Assembly (NCBI GenBank): GCA_002477945.1
Contig: DLLF01000017.1
Span: forward strand, 1 to 35,593
Origin: Bacteroidales bacterium UBA7569
GTDB taxonomy: Bacteria > Bacteroidota > Bacteroidia > Bacteroidales > Paludibacteraceae
Length of the DNA: 35,593 nt
Direction of reading: 5' to 3'
In this document: positions 25,183 to 33,472 of the stretch, piece after piece
Layout of the letters: each line of letters begins with the position of its first letter
How positions within the stretch are numbered: the first letter of the stretch is position 1
Position numbers and translations under genes: made by a program
The notes under the pieces: model-generated
The model's database searches: none
What the model was told of the DNA's origin: nothing
What the model saw: only the letters and a program-made list of their open reading frames with translations

Positions 25183-25834
25183 TATTTACGATTGGACAAT
25201 GTACGATGTACGATTTAGTTTGCTCATTCTTGCATCGAGAGGACTATTTTTGTACCATTACACTTTTTATTCTTTTAGATAACCAAAAGAATAGAAACCA
25301 AAAAGACTCCCCCATCCCCTCAAAGAGGTGGCTATAAGCAACGTTAACCTACGGATTGATTTGCGTCGGGCGTTGCCAAAAATATGGGGTCGCTTGGATT
25401 TCGGCGGAGACACAACTCGCTTCGCTCAGACAGTATCTCCGCTTATCGAAATTCCCGCTCCATTTTTGACACCCGACACAATGCCGGAAGGAACTGACCG
25501 CTGACACGCATTACATTGCTCCAAGGTTACTGATTATAGACATTCTAGTTGATCGAGAAGTTCTATAAGGTGGGAGGATGAGATTAATAGGGCAGATGGG
25601 ACGGATTGGGCGAATTAGACGAATTAGACGATTCCATTTTACCGACCTTATCTCCAGTTCCCGTTGAGGGGGCAAGATATTTACGATTTGACGATGTACA
25701 ATGTACGATTTTGCTTTGTCGACTTCATTTTTATGTCTCGATGAGAAGTCGTTCAGGACTCGACGAGGGGTCGGTGAGGTCGGCTTGAGGGGTCAAGATA
25801 TTTACGATTTGACAATGTACGATGTACGATTTTG
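25183..25834. repeat. Three copies of a TTTACGATT...TGTACGAT repeat
   Basis: Copies at 25183-25216, 25678-25713 and 25799-25834, each starting TATTTACGATT and containing ACAATGTACG-type words repeated internally (TGTACGATGTACGAT or close). Copies 2 and 3 also share upstream context (TGAGGGG, then CAAGATATT). All are in the same orientation. No coding role is seen. Confidence 0.8.
25261..25504. other. Uncharacterised intergenic element with inverted repeats
   Basis: Contains a perfect 8-bp hairpin ATTCTTTT (25269-25276) / AAAAGAAT (25285-25292) and a larger imperfect one, GCGGAGACAC / GTATCTCCGC, around 25406-25445. A GTG-started frame of 58 codons on the + strand (25328-25504) overlaps the second hairpin. 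It has no recognised domain and is better explained as a repeat-type element than as a gene. Confidence 0.45.
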
Positions 25835-25990
25835 CAAGGAAGATGACAGGGAGGATAAAGAATATGCCAATGAAATGATGATAGACGTTTTAGTTGATCG
25901 AGAAGTTATAGGAAAGTGGACTAATGGGGCTGATAGGGCTTATAAGACAAATTGGACGGATAAGACTAACAAGACTAATGGGGCTATTTG
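25535..25990. repeat. Interspersed composite repeat locus 2
   Basis: Module ATAGACATTCTAGTTGATCG... at 25535-25571, followed directly by seven degenerate 9-bp units (25572-25634, e.g. GGACGGATT, GGGCGAATT, AGACGAATT). CTCGACGAGGGGTCG lies at 25759-25773. A second module at 25881-25912 is followed by eight 9-bp units (25918-25989, e.g. GGACTAATG, GGGCTGATA, AGACTAACA). The same parts occur at 14264-14467. The spacer 25154-26016 holds no recognised protein gene. Confidence 0.8.
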
Positions 25991-26016
25991 TTCGGGCTTA
26001 TGTACGCGACTATGCT

Positions 26017-27783
26017 TTAGCGGTTCTCTTCTTGTTGTTTCCTATTCCGCCGGCAAATATCGCATTTGCCACAAGGTTCGGAACCGGTTTCACCAAAATA
26101 TGACAACAAAATCTGACTTCTGCAGAAACGATCCTGCTCTGCATATTCAACCATGGCCTGAAGCCGTTTTACATAGAGCGTTTTTCTGTCTTCGTACACA
26201 GCATCGGTGAGCCGCATCTGATCCAAAGGAATACGTTCCGTGACAAACGTGATATAGGGAGTACGGCGCCGAGGGACATAGCGCAACAAGCCCTCGCGGG
26301 CAAATCCAACGAGCAACTCATTCAGGCGTTTCGGTTGCAATTCAAGTGCTTTTGCCATTTCATTGTCGCGAATATAGACGGGATCGGTAAATATCCCCGT
26401 ATGATACCGCAAGAGATAATAGATTACCCTTTCCTGTTCAGCCGTGAAATCCCGATGATACAAATCTTCGCGAGTGCAAAGAAATTGTACACGCGGTGAA
26501 GTTTCCGTCTCCTCCTGATACGCCAAATAGCCCGCCTGACAAAGCAACTGCACAGCACTGAAAGCAGGCAGAATGGGGAAATGACAGACCTGTGCGAATT
26601 TTTCCATGGGGAATGGAAATGTATGCCCCATTCCTGAACCGATGCCAATCTCATAGAAGTTGCCAAGCGCTTCGTAGATGCGTTTTACAAATTCCTTCGT
26701 CGGATAGGTATCCACAACACGCTTTTTTGCCTTTGTTTTGTCGGTCTCATTATAAAGCAACACAGCATACGCCTCGTTCCCATCGCGCCCCGCCCTACCC
26801 GCTTCCTGGAAGTATGCCTCCAGCGTATCAGGCAAATCCCAATGAATGACAAGGCGCACATCGGGTTTGTCAATTCCCATACCAAAGGCATTGGTTGCCA
26901 CCATGACGCGAACACCCCCGCCACTCCGGATCGAATACTCTTTCCACTGTTTCTGCGCCGTGTCTTTACTATACGAACCAAGACCGGCATGATAACAAGT
27001 AGCGGAAATGCCTTGCTGCATGAGCCATTCCGCCATTTCTTTGGTATGTTTCCGATTTCTTACATAAACGATCGCACTGCCCGGAACCGCGTTCAGGATA
27101 CGCAAGAGTTGGGCACTCTTGTCGGTTGTTTGGCGCACAATGTAAGACAAATTACCACGAGCGAAACTCTTCTGAAAGACATTCCATTCGCGTTTGCGCC
27201 GATTAGGCAGAGGAGGCAAAGACAGTTTGTCTTGAATATCCCTGACCACTTCGGGTGTAGCCGTAGCCGTAAGTGCGAGGACAGGTATGTCTGGAAAATC
27301 TTTGCGGACTTGAGAAATCCGCAGATAAGGAGGACGGAAATCGTACCCCCACTGCGATATACAATGTGCTTCGTCAACAGCAATGAGGTTGACCGGCAGA
27401 CAAACCAACCGTTTGCGGAACGGTTCACTCTCCAACCGTTCGGGAGATACATAGAGAAACTTATAGTTTCCAAACTGACAATTATCGAGGATTGTCTGTA
27501 TTTGTCCGTTGGTGATACCACTATAGACGGCATACGCTTTTATACCTTTTTTCCTCAAATTTTCCACCTGGTCTTTCATCAGAGCGATGAGCGGTGTAAT
27601 GACCAGACATAACCCCTCTTTCGCCATCGCCGGCACCTGGAAACAAAGCGACTTTCCTCCTCCTGTAGGCATCAAAGCAAGCGTATCGTGTCCTTCATAC
27701 GCGCTTCTGATGATATCCTCCTGGAGCGGACGAAATGCACTATATCCCCAATACTGCTGCAATATGCCGGTGAAGATACTCAT
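26017..27783 (-). CDS. recQ: RecQ-family ATP-dependent DNA helicase, short form
   Basis: 3'-5' DNA helicase for recombination and repair. Seen: FRPLQEDIIRSA (Q-motif region), Walker A MPTGGGKS, DEAHCISQWGYDFRPPY, LTATATPEVV, motif V VMVATNAFGMGIDKPDVRLV and motif VI YFQEAGRAGRDG. After the core comes a winged-helix-like part. A Cys cluster FCRSQILLSYFGE...CGKCDIC sits at the very C-terminus instead of directly after the helicase core as in E. coli RecQ; no HRDC domain is seen. 588 aa. This rearranged layout is known in a second RecQ type of Bacteroidota. It lies 118 bp after ugd on the same strand; no consensus promoter was found between, so read-through from the capsule operon is possible. 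Confidence 0.92.
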   Translation of the reverse strand: MSIFTGILQQYWGYSAFRPLQEDIIRSAYEGHDTLALMPTGGGKSLCFQVPAMAKEGLCLVITPLIALMKDQVENLRKKGIKAYAVYSGITNGQIQTILDNCQFGNYKFLYVSPERLESEPFRKRLVCLPVNLIAVDEAHCISQWGYDFRPPYLRISQVRKDFPDIPVLALTATATPEVVRDIQDKLSLPPLPNRRKREWNVFQKSFARGNLSYIVRQTTDKSAQLLRILNAVPGSAIVYVRNRKHTKEMAEWLMQQGISATCYHAGLGSYSKDTAQKQWKEYSIRSGGGVRVMVATNAFGMGIDKPDVRLVIHWDLPDTLEAYFQEAGRAGRDGNEAYAVLLYNETDKTKAKKRVVDTYPTKEFVKRIYEALGNFYEIGIGSGMGHTFPFPMEKFAQVCHFPILPAFSAVQLLCQAGYLAYQEETETSPRVQFLCTREDLYHRDFTAEQERVIYYLLRYHTGIFTDPVYIRDNEMAKALELQPKRLNELLVGFAREGLLRYVPRRRTPYITFVTERIPLDQMRLTDAVYEDRKTLYVKRLQAMVEYAEQDRFCRSQILLSYFGETGSEPCGKCDICRRNRKQQEENR

Positions 27784-27874
27784 ATATATCTATTCTCAAG
27801 TTGATCGTATAAAGATGAATGTTCTACACAGAACACAGCGACAGACACTTTTTACCGTCACAAGATACCAAAAA

Positions 27875-27907
27875 AATCCAAAACGGACATATAAGACGCT
27901 TTTAGCG
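27875..27907 (-). terminator. Possible weak terminator at the end of ugd
   Basis: On the minus strand GACGCT-AAA-AGCGTC (27907-27893) includes the ugd stop codon, with a T-rich stretch (TTTTGGATTTTTTT) starting about 10 nt further. The stem is short, so termination is uncertain. Confidence 0.35.
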
Positions 27908-29221
27908 TCCTATGCCTTGATAAACAAACCCTTGCGCCAAGAGTTCCTGTTTATCATATATATTTCTGCCGTCAAGGATCAAATTTCCATTCATGGAACG
28001 TGCTATCACTTGCCATGAAGGCATACGGAACTCTTTCCATTCCGTAACAAGCAAAAGCGCATCCGCTCCCAACGCTGCATCGTAGATGTCGGAAGCATAG
28101 TATATGTTTCGGTCGTCACCCAACAACCGCTTTGCTTCCTGCATAGCGACAGGATCGTACACACGGATACGGCAGCCGCTGCCAAGAAGGTACTTTATAA
28201 TGACAAGAGACGGGGCTTCGCGCATATCATCGGTATTCGGTTTGAAAGAAAGCCCCCACAAGGCAATGTTTTTTCCGTTCAGATTGCCTTTGAAGTATTG
28301 CAGCAATTTATGATAGAGGACCTCTTTTTGCGCCAAGTTGACAGATTCTACGGCTTCAATCAAACGCATAGGGCAGCCATGCTGCCGTCCAGTATGTGCC
28401 AAAGCACGCACATCTTTTGGGAAACAGGACCCTCCGTATCCAATACCGGCATAGAGGAACTTCTGACCAATACGGGCATCGGCTCCAATACCTTTGCGAA
28501 CCATATTTACATCGGCTCCCACTTTTTCGCAGAGATTGGCGATATCGTTCATGAAGGAGATACGCGTAGCCAACATGGCATTGGCTGCATATTTGGTCAT
28601 TTCTGCGGAAGGGATATCCATGAAGAATACGCGGAAATTGTTGAGCAAAAACGGTCGATAGAGACTTGTCATGAGTTGTTCTGCACGCTCGCTTTCAACT
28701 CCCACGACAACCCTATCGGGCGACATAAAATCCTTGATGGCATCTCCCTCTTTCAGGAACTCTGGATTAGAGGCGACATCGAACGGAATATCCACCTGCC
28801 GTTGCACAAGTTCTTCCGAGATTGCCTTTTTCACCAACTGTGCAGTCCCGACAGGCACTGTGGACTTCGTGACAAAAAGAACATAATGCTGCATTGCCTT
28901 CCCGACCGTATGGGCAACCTCCATAACATAGTGAAGGTCGGCAGAGCCATCCTCATCGGGAGGGGTACCCACAGCACAGAAAACGACCTCAACATTGTTG
29001 AGGACATCTTCCAATGACGTAGTGAAATGCAGACGATTAGCCTTCTGGTTACGCAACAACATATCGTCCAAACGCGGTTCATATATAGGGATGATCCCCT
29101 TCTTCAGGTTCTCAATTTTCTCTCTATTCACATCTACACAAGTTACATCGTTTCCCATTTCGGAGAAGCAAGTCCCAGAAACCAAACCGACATATCCTGT
29201 TCCAACAATGGCTATCTTCAT
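27902..29221 (-). CDS. ugd: UDP-glucose 6-dehydrogenase
   Basis: Cytoplasmic NAD-dependent enzyme that oxidises UDP-glucose to UDP-glucuronate, a capsule and exopolysaccharide precursor. Seen: N-terminal NAD-binding VGTGYVGLVSGTCFSEMG, IPIYEP, VGTPP(D), SNPEFLKEGDAI, catalytic Cys in GYGGSCFPKDVRAL, and C-terminal LGLSFKPNTDD-like (here WGLSFKPNTDDMREAPS). 439 aa is normal. It follows wzc by 20 bp, tying it to polysaccharide export. Confidence 0.96.
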   Translation of the reverse strand: MKIAIVGTGYVGLVSGTCFSEMGNDVTCVDVNREKIENLKKGIIPIYEPRLDDMLLRNQKANRLHFTTSLEDVLNNVEVVFCAVGTPPDEDGSADLHYVMEVAHTVGKAMQHYVLFVTKSTVPVGTAQLVKKAISEELVQRQVDIPFDVASNPEFLKEGDAIKDFMSPDRVVVGVESERAEQLMTSLYRPFLLNNFRVFFMDIPSAEMTKYAANAMLATRISFMNDIANLCEKVGADVNMVRKGIGADARIGQKFLYAGIGYGGSCFPKDVRALAHTGRQHGCPMRLIEAVESVNLAQKEVLYHKLLQYFKGNLNGKNIALWGLSFKPNTDDMREAPSLVIIKYLLGSGCRIRVYDPVAMQEAKRLLGDDRNIYYASDIYDAALGADALLLVTEWKEFRMPSWQVIARSMNGNLILDGRNIYDKQELLAQGFVYQGIGR

Positions 29222-29241
29222 ATTGTGTTTTCTATTGAGGT

Positions 29242-31629
29242 TTATTCGTCATCAGAATAATAGTTGTAGTCGTTCTTGCCCCCATATCCATAACCGTATC
29301 CATACCCGTAGGAGTTGTATGCGTATCCATAAGACTTTCTTCCGAGACGTTTTCTTTTCTTTTCGACAGGCATATCCGAGAAGACTAACTGCACTTTGTC
29401 TTTATAATCGGCTTCCATCTGCTGGAGCGTATTCTTGCAGAAGTACTTGTTGGTTTGCATACAACGAATGACATACAACGTAAGGTCGGTTTGTTCGATC
29501 AGAGCAAACGCATCCGGAACTTGTCCGATAGGCGATGTATCGATGATAATAAAATCGTATTGTTTACGCAATTCCTGAAGCAAACTTACCAACTTATCCG
29601 TCCGTATGAGTTCCCCAGGATTGGGAGGGATAGTTCCAGCCAACAGAAAATCGAAATTATAAGATGTATCTTTATGGAGGATATCTTCTATTTCACATTC
29701 TCCTATAAGGTAATTAGTTACACCTAATCCAGCATCCACCCCCAATTTCTCATGTATATTGGGTTTGCGTATATCCAAGTCTATGAGCAAAGTCTTTTTC
29801 CCTGTCATTCCGTAGAGAGCCGCAAGGTTCGTTGCCAGAAATGTCTTGCCATCTCCTGACTGAGTTGAAGTGATAGAAAGTACGATGTTTTGCTTTCTCC
29901 CGACAATGAATTCGATTTTGGTTCGGATCGTCCGAAGCATTTCCGTATAGGAGGAACGCGGATTTTTCTGTACAAGAGTCGGATTTTGTGAACGAACATG
30001 ACGCAGAGAACCAATAAGAGGAAAACTTGACAATCGTTCCACTTCTTTAGGGATACGCAACTTATTATATATCAGTTCAATCAACACGGAAAGCACCAAC
30101 GGCAGAAGGAAACCTAATGCCAAATAGGAAATCATAGTTTTTCTCTGTTGTTTGGCATTGGTGATATAGGTTGTGCGCGCTTTATCCAGCACAGCGTTGT
30201 CGGGTGTGTTGGATGCTTTTTGTATTTCCGTTTCTGCCCGTTTCTGCAGGAAGAAAGTATAGTAGTTGTCATCAATTCTGTAATTGCGTTCGATAGCGAC
30301 CATCTCCAGTTCTTTTTCCGGCAAATTTTTGATGTCGCTTTGTACTTGTGCATACCGAGCGTTCAAGTCGTTTTTCTCTATCTCCAGAGAGGTCCGCATA
30401 GAATTGACCACTTCATTGATTGCCGCCGTAACATTCTCTATATCCTTTGTATATTTGGCATAGTAAACATTCTTATCGGAGAGTTCTCCACGCTGAATTC
30501 GCAAGTCGTTGAGTTGCTGCACAAGGGTCATCAACATGGGTTCATTGAGTCCGAGCGATGACGGTGCGACGATGCTTCCCTCTTCCATATTGGCATGCAG
30601 ATATTGAGTGAGATAGTCCAAATAGGTTTCCTTGAGCCTCAGAGACATTTCCTGTGCATCGTAGTTTTCCATCTTTTGCATCAACGTGGAAGCATAGGAA
30701 GAGACATCAACAAACTTATTCTCTTGGCGGAAGTTGGTCATAGCACTTTCCGATACCATCAGTGACTTTTGGAGAAGAGCCAACTGTTCATTAATAAAGC
30801 GAATGGAATTGTTGGCTACATCGTTTTTCCGATCCAGATTGTCTTGAAGATATAACTCACTAAGTTTATCAATAAACTCACAATCCCGTTGTGGTGTTTC
30901 GCTGACCAATGCCAAATTGAGTACCGTAGAACCTTCACTTACGAAACTAAGACTCAGTCTTGCGGAGAATTCATTCACGAGAGAGACTTTGTCACGAAAA
31001 CGGAAATACAATTTACCACTGCTCACCATATTCTCCGTTGGCCAAACAATGGCTTCAAACAACGAAGACTTTATCGGTTCACCATAATGAGACGTCACAC
31101 TGAATGGCACATGTTCATCGGTAGATGTAATCAAGAAGGAGCCATCTTCCCTGAGTTGGATCTCGAACAATATGCCATAAGCATAACCATTCACCATTGT
31201 AGGCTCTATCAATATGGGAGTGTTTCTATAGAGGTTGCGTGTGCGGAACCGTCCTTGTGTGATATACTCCGTATGCATGAAAGGCAAAGAATCCACTACG
31301 CGGGACATAAGGTCGTAGGACGAGAGCATTATCACTTGGTTATTTACATTCTTGTATCCGGGATCGACACCAAAACCTTGCATCAAGGCTTGCGAACCGC
31401 CATAGGCATTGGTATATTCCTTAATCAGTATTGTACCGGAAGACAGATACTGCGGAATCCATTTACGGTTCTGCAATAAGGCAAACACCAACGCCAAGGC
31501 AATGCTTATTACGAACAAATACCAATAGCGCAAGATTTTAAAGACCCATTCCATTATATCAACGGATGATTTTTCTTCATCAAGCGGTATTATGGTCGGC
31601 AAAGAGTTTTGTGTTGTAGAAGAATTCAT
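29242..31629 (-). CDS. wzc: Wzc-like chain-length / tyrosine-kinase protein
   Basis: Inner-membrane polysaccharide co-polymerase with a cytoplasmic bacterial tyrosine kinase that controls capsule or exopolysaccharide chain length. Seen: N-terminal TM (~33-52), long periplasmic Wzz-type domain with coiled coil (~60-500), second TM (~505-525), kinase with Walker A SGDGKT (~590), Walker A' LLIDLDIRKPN (~615) and Walker B FIIIDTSPIG (~690). The C-terminal tail is a tyrosine cluster (YGYAYNSYGYGYGYGYGG) of the kind autophosphorylated in Wzc. 795 aa is normal for fused Wzc. The gene lies 30 bp after the second export lipoprotein. Confidence 0.94.
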   Translation of the reverse strand: MNSSTTQNSLPTIIPLDEEKSSVDIMEWVFKILRYWYLFVISIALALVFALLQNRKWIPQYLSSGTILIKEYTNAYGGSQALMQGFGVDPGYKNVNNQVIMLSSYDLMSRVVDSLPFMHTEYITQGRFRTRNLYRNTPILIEPTMVNGYAYGILFEIQLREDGSFLITSTDEHVPFSVTSHYGEPIKSSLFEAIVWPTENMVSSGKLYFRFRDKVSLVNEFSARLSLSFVSEGSTVLNLALVSETPQRDCEFIDKLSELYLQDNLDRKNDVANNSIRFINEQLALLQKSLMVSESAMTNFRQENKFVDVSSYASTLMQKMENYDAQEMSLRLKETYLDYLTQYLHANMEEGSIVAPSSLGLNEPMLMTLVQQLNDLRIQRGELSDKNVYYAKYTKDIENVTAAINEVVNSMRTSLEIEKNDLNARYAQVQSDIKNLPEKELEMVAIERNYRIDDNYYTFFLQKRAETEIQKASNTPDNAVLDKARTTYITNAKQQRKTMISYLALGFLLPLVLSVLIELIYNKLRIPKEVERLSSFPLIGSLRHVRSQNPTLVQKNPRSSYTEMLRTIRTKIEFIVGRKQNIVLSITSTQSGDGKTFLATNLAALYGMTGKKTLLIDLDIRKPNIHEKLGVDAGLGVTNYLIGECEIEDILHKDTSYNFDFLLAGTIPPNPGELIRTDKLVSLLQELRKQYDFIIIDTSPIGQVPDAFALIEQTDLTLYVIRCMQTNKYFCKNTLQQMEADYKDKVQLVFSDMPVEKKRKRLGRKSYGYAYNSYGYGYGYGYGGKNDYNYYSDDE

Positions 31630-31659
31630 AGAACATGCAGAATGATGTGTTTGTCTGTT

Positions 31660-32418
31660 TTATAACGATGTATAGTTGAGAACAGAAACCAATAGAGACA
31701 ACGAGGACGTTATGAGTGCCAGGAAACCGCTATAAGAGGCGACTTTATAGAAACTCCCCTTAGACCGTGCAACGTATATCACGTCGTTAGGATAGACATA
31801 ATAGTATTTGCTGTCCACTAAAGTATTGGTTCGGATGTCAAATTCCAGTACATCTGGTGCTGCATTGTCGCGCGGACGAATGATGCGGACATGCTTACGA
31901 TCGCCCTGATTCATCAAATCGCCAGACATTGCCAAGGCCTGATAGATGGTCAGTTTGTCTTTATAGATGGGAAAGGTGCCTGAATTGATATCACCGATGA
32001 TGGTAAAGGTTTTGTTATAGAGAGTTAGTTTCACATCGGCATCTGGTATTATCTCCCGAAATTTCTCTTGCACCAAGGCTTCCGCTTCTTCGATAGTCAA
32101 TCCCTGCACCACAATGGGTTCCAAGAATGGCAAATCGATAGAACCATCGGAATAGACACGATAGGACTTCACCTCGGTCAGATTCGTGCTTCGATTTCCT
32201 TGCGTGATTGCTTTGGCAATTGTCTCATCCATAGTAATCAGCCTGTAGATTATTTCATCGTTTATATGGATACGATATGGTTCATAGTCGGCTTTCTCAT
32301 ACTGAGGAAGGTTGTCACGCTCCTGCAAAAGCCCCACAGCCCGATTGGAGTAGCAGCCGGAAAACAATACGCCAATAAGGAGGACGATGCAACTCGTATG
32401 TATGGTATGCAGTTTCAT
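31660..32418 (-). CDS. Wza-like polysaccharide export lipoprotein (second copy)
   Basis: Outer-membrane-associated export protein of the Wza/BexD type, 252 aa. Seen: lipoprotein signal with lipobox LFSGC (Cys 22), Poly_export domain (YRIHINDEIIYRL...), an SLBB-like part (TFTIIGDINSGTFPIYKDKL...) and YVYPNDVIYV. The C-terminus ends in a hydrophobic helix (~222-250), as in Bacteroidota-type Wza proteins. It follows the first Wza-like gene by 9 bp; the two are homologous in layout but clearly diverged. Confidence 0.92.
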   Translation of the reverse strand: MKLHTIHTSCIVLLIGVLFSGCYSNRAVGLLQERDNLPQYEKADYEPYRIHINDEIIYRLITMDETIAKAITQGNRSTNLTEVKSYRVYSDGSIDLPFLEPIVVQGLTIEEAEALVQEKFREIIPDADVKLTLYNKTFTIIGDINSGTFPIYKDKLTIYQALAMSGDLMNQGDRKHVRIIRPRDNAAPDVLEFDIRTNTLVDSKYYYVYPNDVIYVARSKGSFYKVASYSGFLALITSSLSLLVSVLNYTSL

Positions 32419-32427
32419 ATTGTTTTC

Positions 32428-33267
32428 TTACTTTCGCTTAATAGGTTGCACAATGAATCGATCCACCAACGTATATACAAAGACACCGAAGGAAAGAGTC
32501 GTTGCCGCCACCGAGACTGCAGCAGCAGCCGAATTGATTCCGAATGCCTGCCCTTTGATCTTCTGTATGTATATCACATCGTTGGGCTCAACATAATAGA
32601 ACTCGGAGTTGATGATATCGGCAGAGCGCAGGTCGAAAGTTTTGATGACCGTACTATCCTCCGTTTCGCGGACTATATGCACCTTGGAGCGATCACCGAA
32701 GTCGGCAATATCTCTTGCCATCGCCAACGCTTCAAAAATAGTAATCTTCTCCTTGTTAATAAGGAATCTGCCTGAGGCTTGCGCCCCGATGACAGAGAAA
32801 TAGCGTTGAACGATCTGCACTTCTACAGACATATTCGGCATAGAGCCTTCTTGCAGGATAATATCTGACAACGCCTCCTCCAACTTGTGCTTTACTTCGC
32901 GGGTCGTCAAACCGCGTACATGGATTTTGCCTATCGTAGGAAAAGTGATACAACCATCGTCATCCACCATATAGGTGTAGAGGTCCGTATTGGACGAAGA
33001 AGATGAACTATTGCGGAGAAGTTGCATACTATTTGACAGCCCTCCATTGAACAGATCGGCCGTCTTTTGGTCGATGGCATACACATGAATATAGAGCCTA
33101 TCGCCTTTCTGGAGTTGATAGTCGGAATAGTTGACTGTGTCGGCATAGGCAGGAATGTGCTTATCGGCAGGCTGCATATAGTTCACCTTCCGTGCAGTAA
33201 CACACGAACCGAGAGCGACCGCTGCAATGGCAATCACAAGTATGTACAAAATCTGCTTTCTTTGCAT
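32428..33267 (-). CDS. Wza-like polysaccharide export lipoprotein (first copy)
   Basis: First gene of the capsule export operon, 279 aa. Lipobox LGSC (Cys 22), Poly_export region (YQLQKGDRLYIHVYAID), a serine-rich insert (RNSSSSSSNTD), SLBB-like FSVIGAQASGRFLINKEKI, YVEPNDVIYI, and a C-terminal hydrophobic helix followed by a basic end. ATG at 33267 (M-Q-R-K-Q) is chosen: the longer frame starting at 33297 would begin inside the promoter's -7 element at 33295-33302. Two such proteins in tandem suggest a hetero-oligomeric export channel or two separate specificities. Confidence 0.92.
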   Translation of the reverse strand: MQRKQILYILVIAIAAVALGSCVTARKVNYMQPADKHIPAYADTVNYSDYQLQKGDRLYIHVYAIDQKTADLFNGGLSNSMQLLRNSSSSSSNTDLYTYMVDDDGCITFPTIGKIHVRGLTTREVKHKLEEALSDIILQEGSMPNMSVEVQIVQRYFSVIGAQASGRFLINKEKITIFEALAMARDIADFGDRSKVHIVRETEDSTVIKTFDLRSADIINSEFYYVEPNDVIYIQKIKGQAFGINSAAAAVSVAATTLSFGVFVYTLVDRFIVQPIKRK

Positions 33268-33294
33268 GAGGTTTACCAATATAGCACAACTCTG

Positions 33295-33326
33295 CAAAGT
33301 TACTACTTTTTTGCATAACAGACAAA
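33295..33326 (-). promoter_or_regulatory. Bacteroidota-type promoter of the capsule export operon
   Basis: Minus strand: TTTG (33326-33323), 20 nt, TAACTTTG (33302-33295). Exact consensus, about 28 bp before the chosen ATG. Confidence 0.78.
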
Positions 33327-33400
33327 TGGTTCCGTTGTATTTTCAAGGAAGCCATATCAAAATCTTATACCACAAACAAGAAGTTGAGGTTAACAGGATA

Positions 33401-33467
33401 AAAACAAAAGGAAGGACTGCGCACTAATGCCGTCCTTCCCAAGTATATTCTTTCCTTTGGAAAGAAT
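33401..33467 (-). terminator. Double hairpin terminator of the LRR gene
   Basis: Directly after the stop codon, minus strand: ATTCTTTCC-TTT-GGAAAGAAT (33467-33447, 9-bp perfect stem), then GGAAGGAC/GTCCTTCC (33439-33410) followed by TTTTGTTTTT. The second is a classic intrinsic terminator. Confidence 0.85.
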
Positions 33468-33472
33468 AATTA

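Noticed and set aside
25606..26210. Overlapping + strand frames of 60 and 169 codons in the repeat island
   Set aside because: They run through the 9-bp arrays and TGTACGAT repeats and into the antisense of recQ; the 3-codon periodicity comes from the 9-bp repeat.
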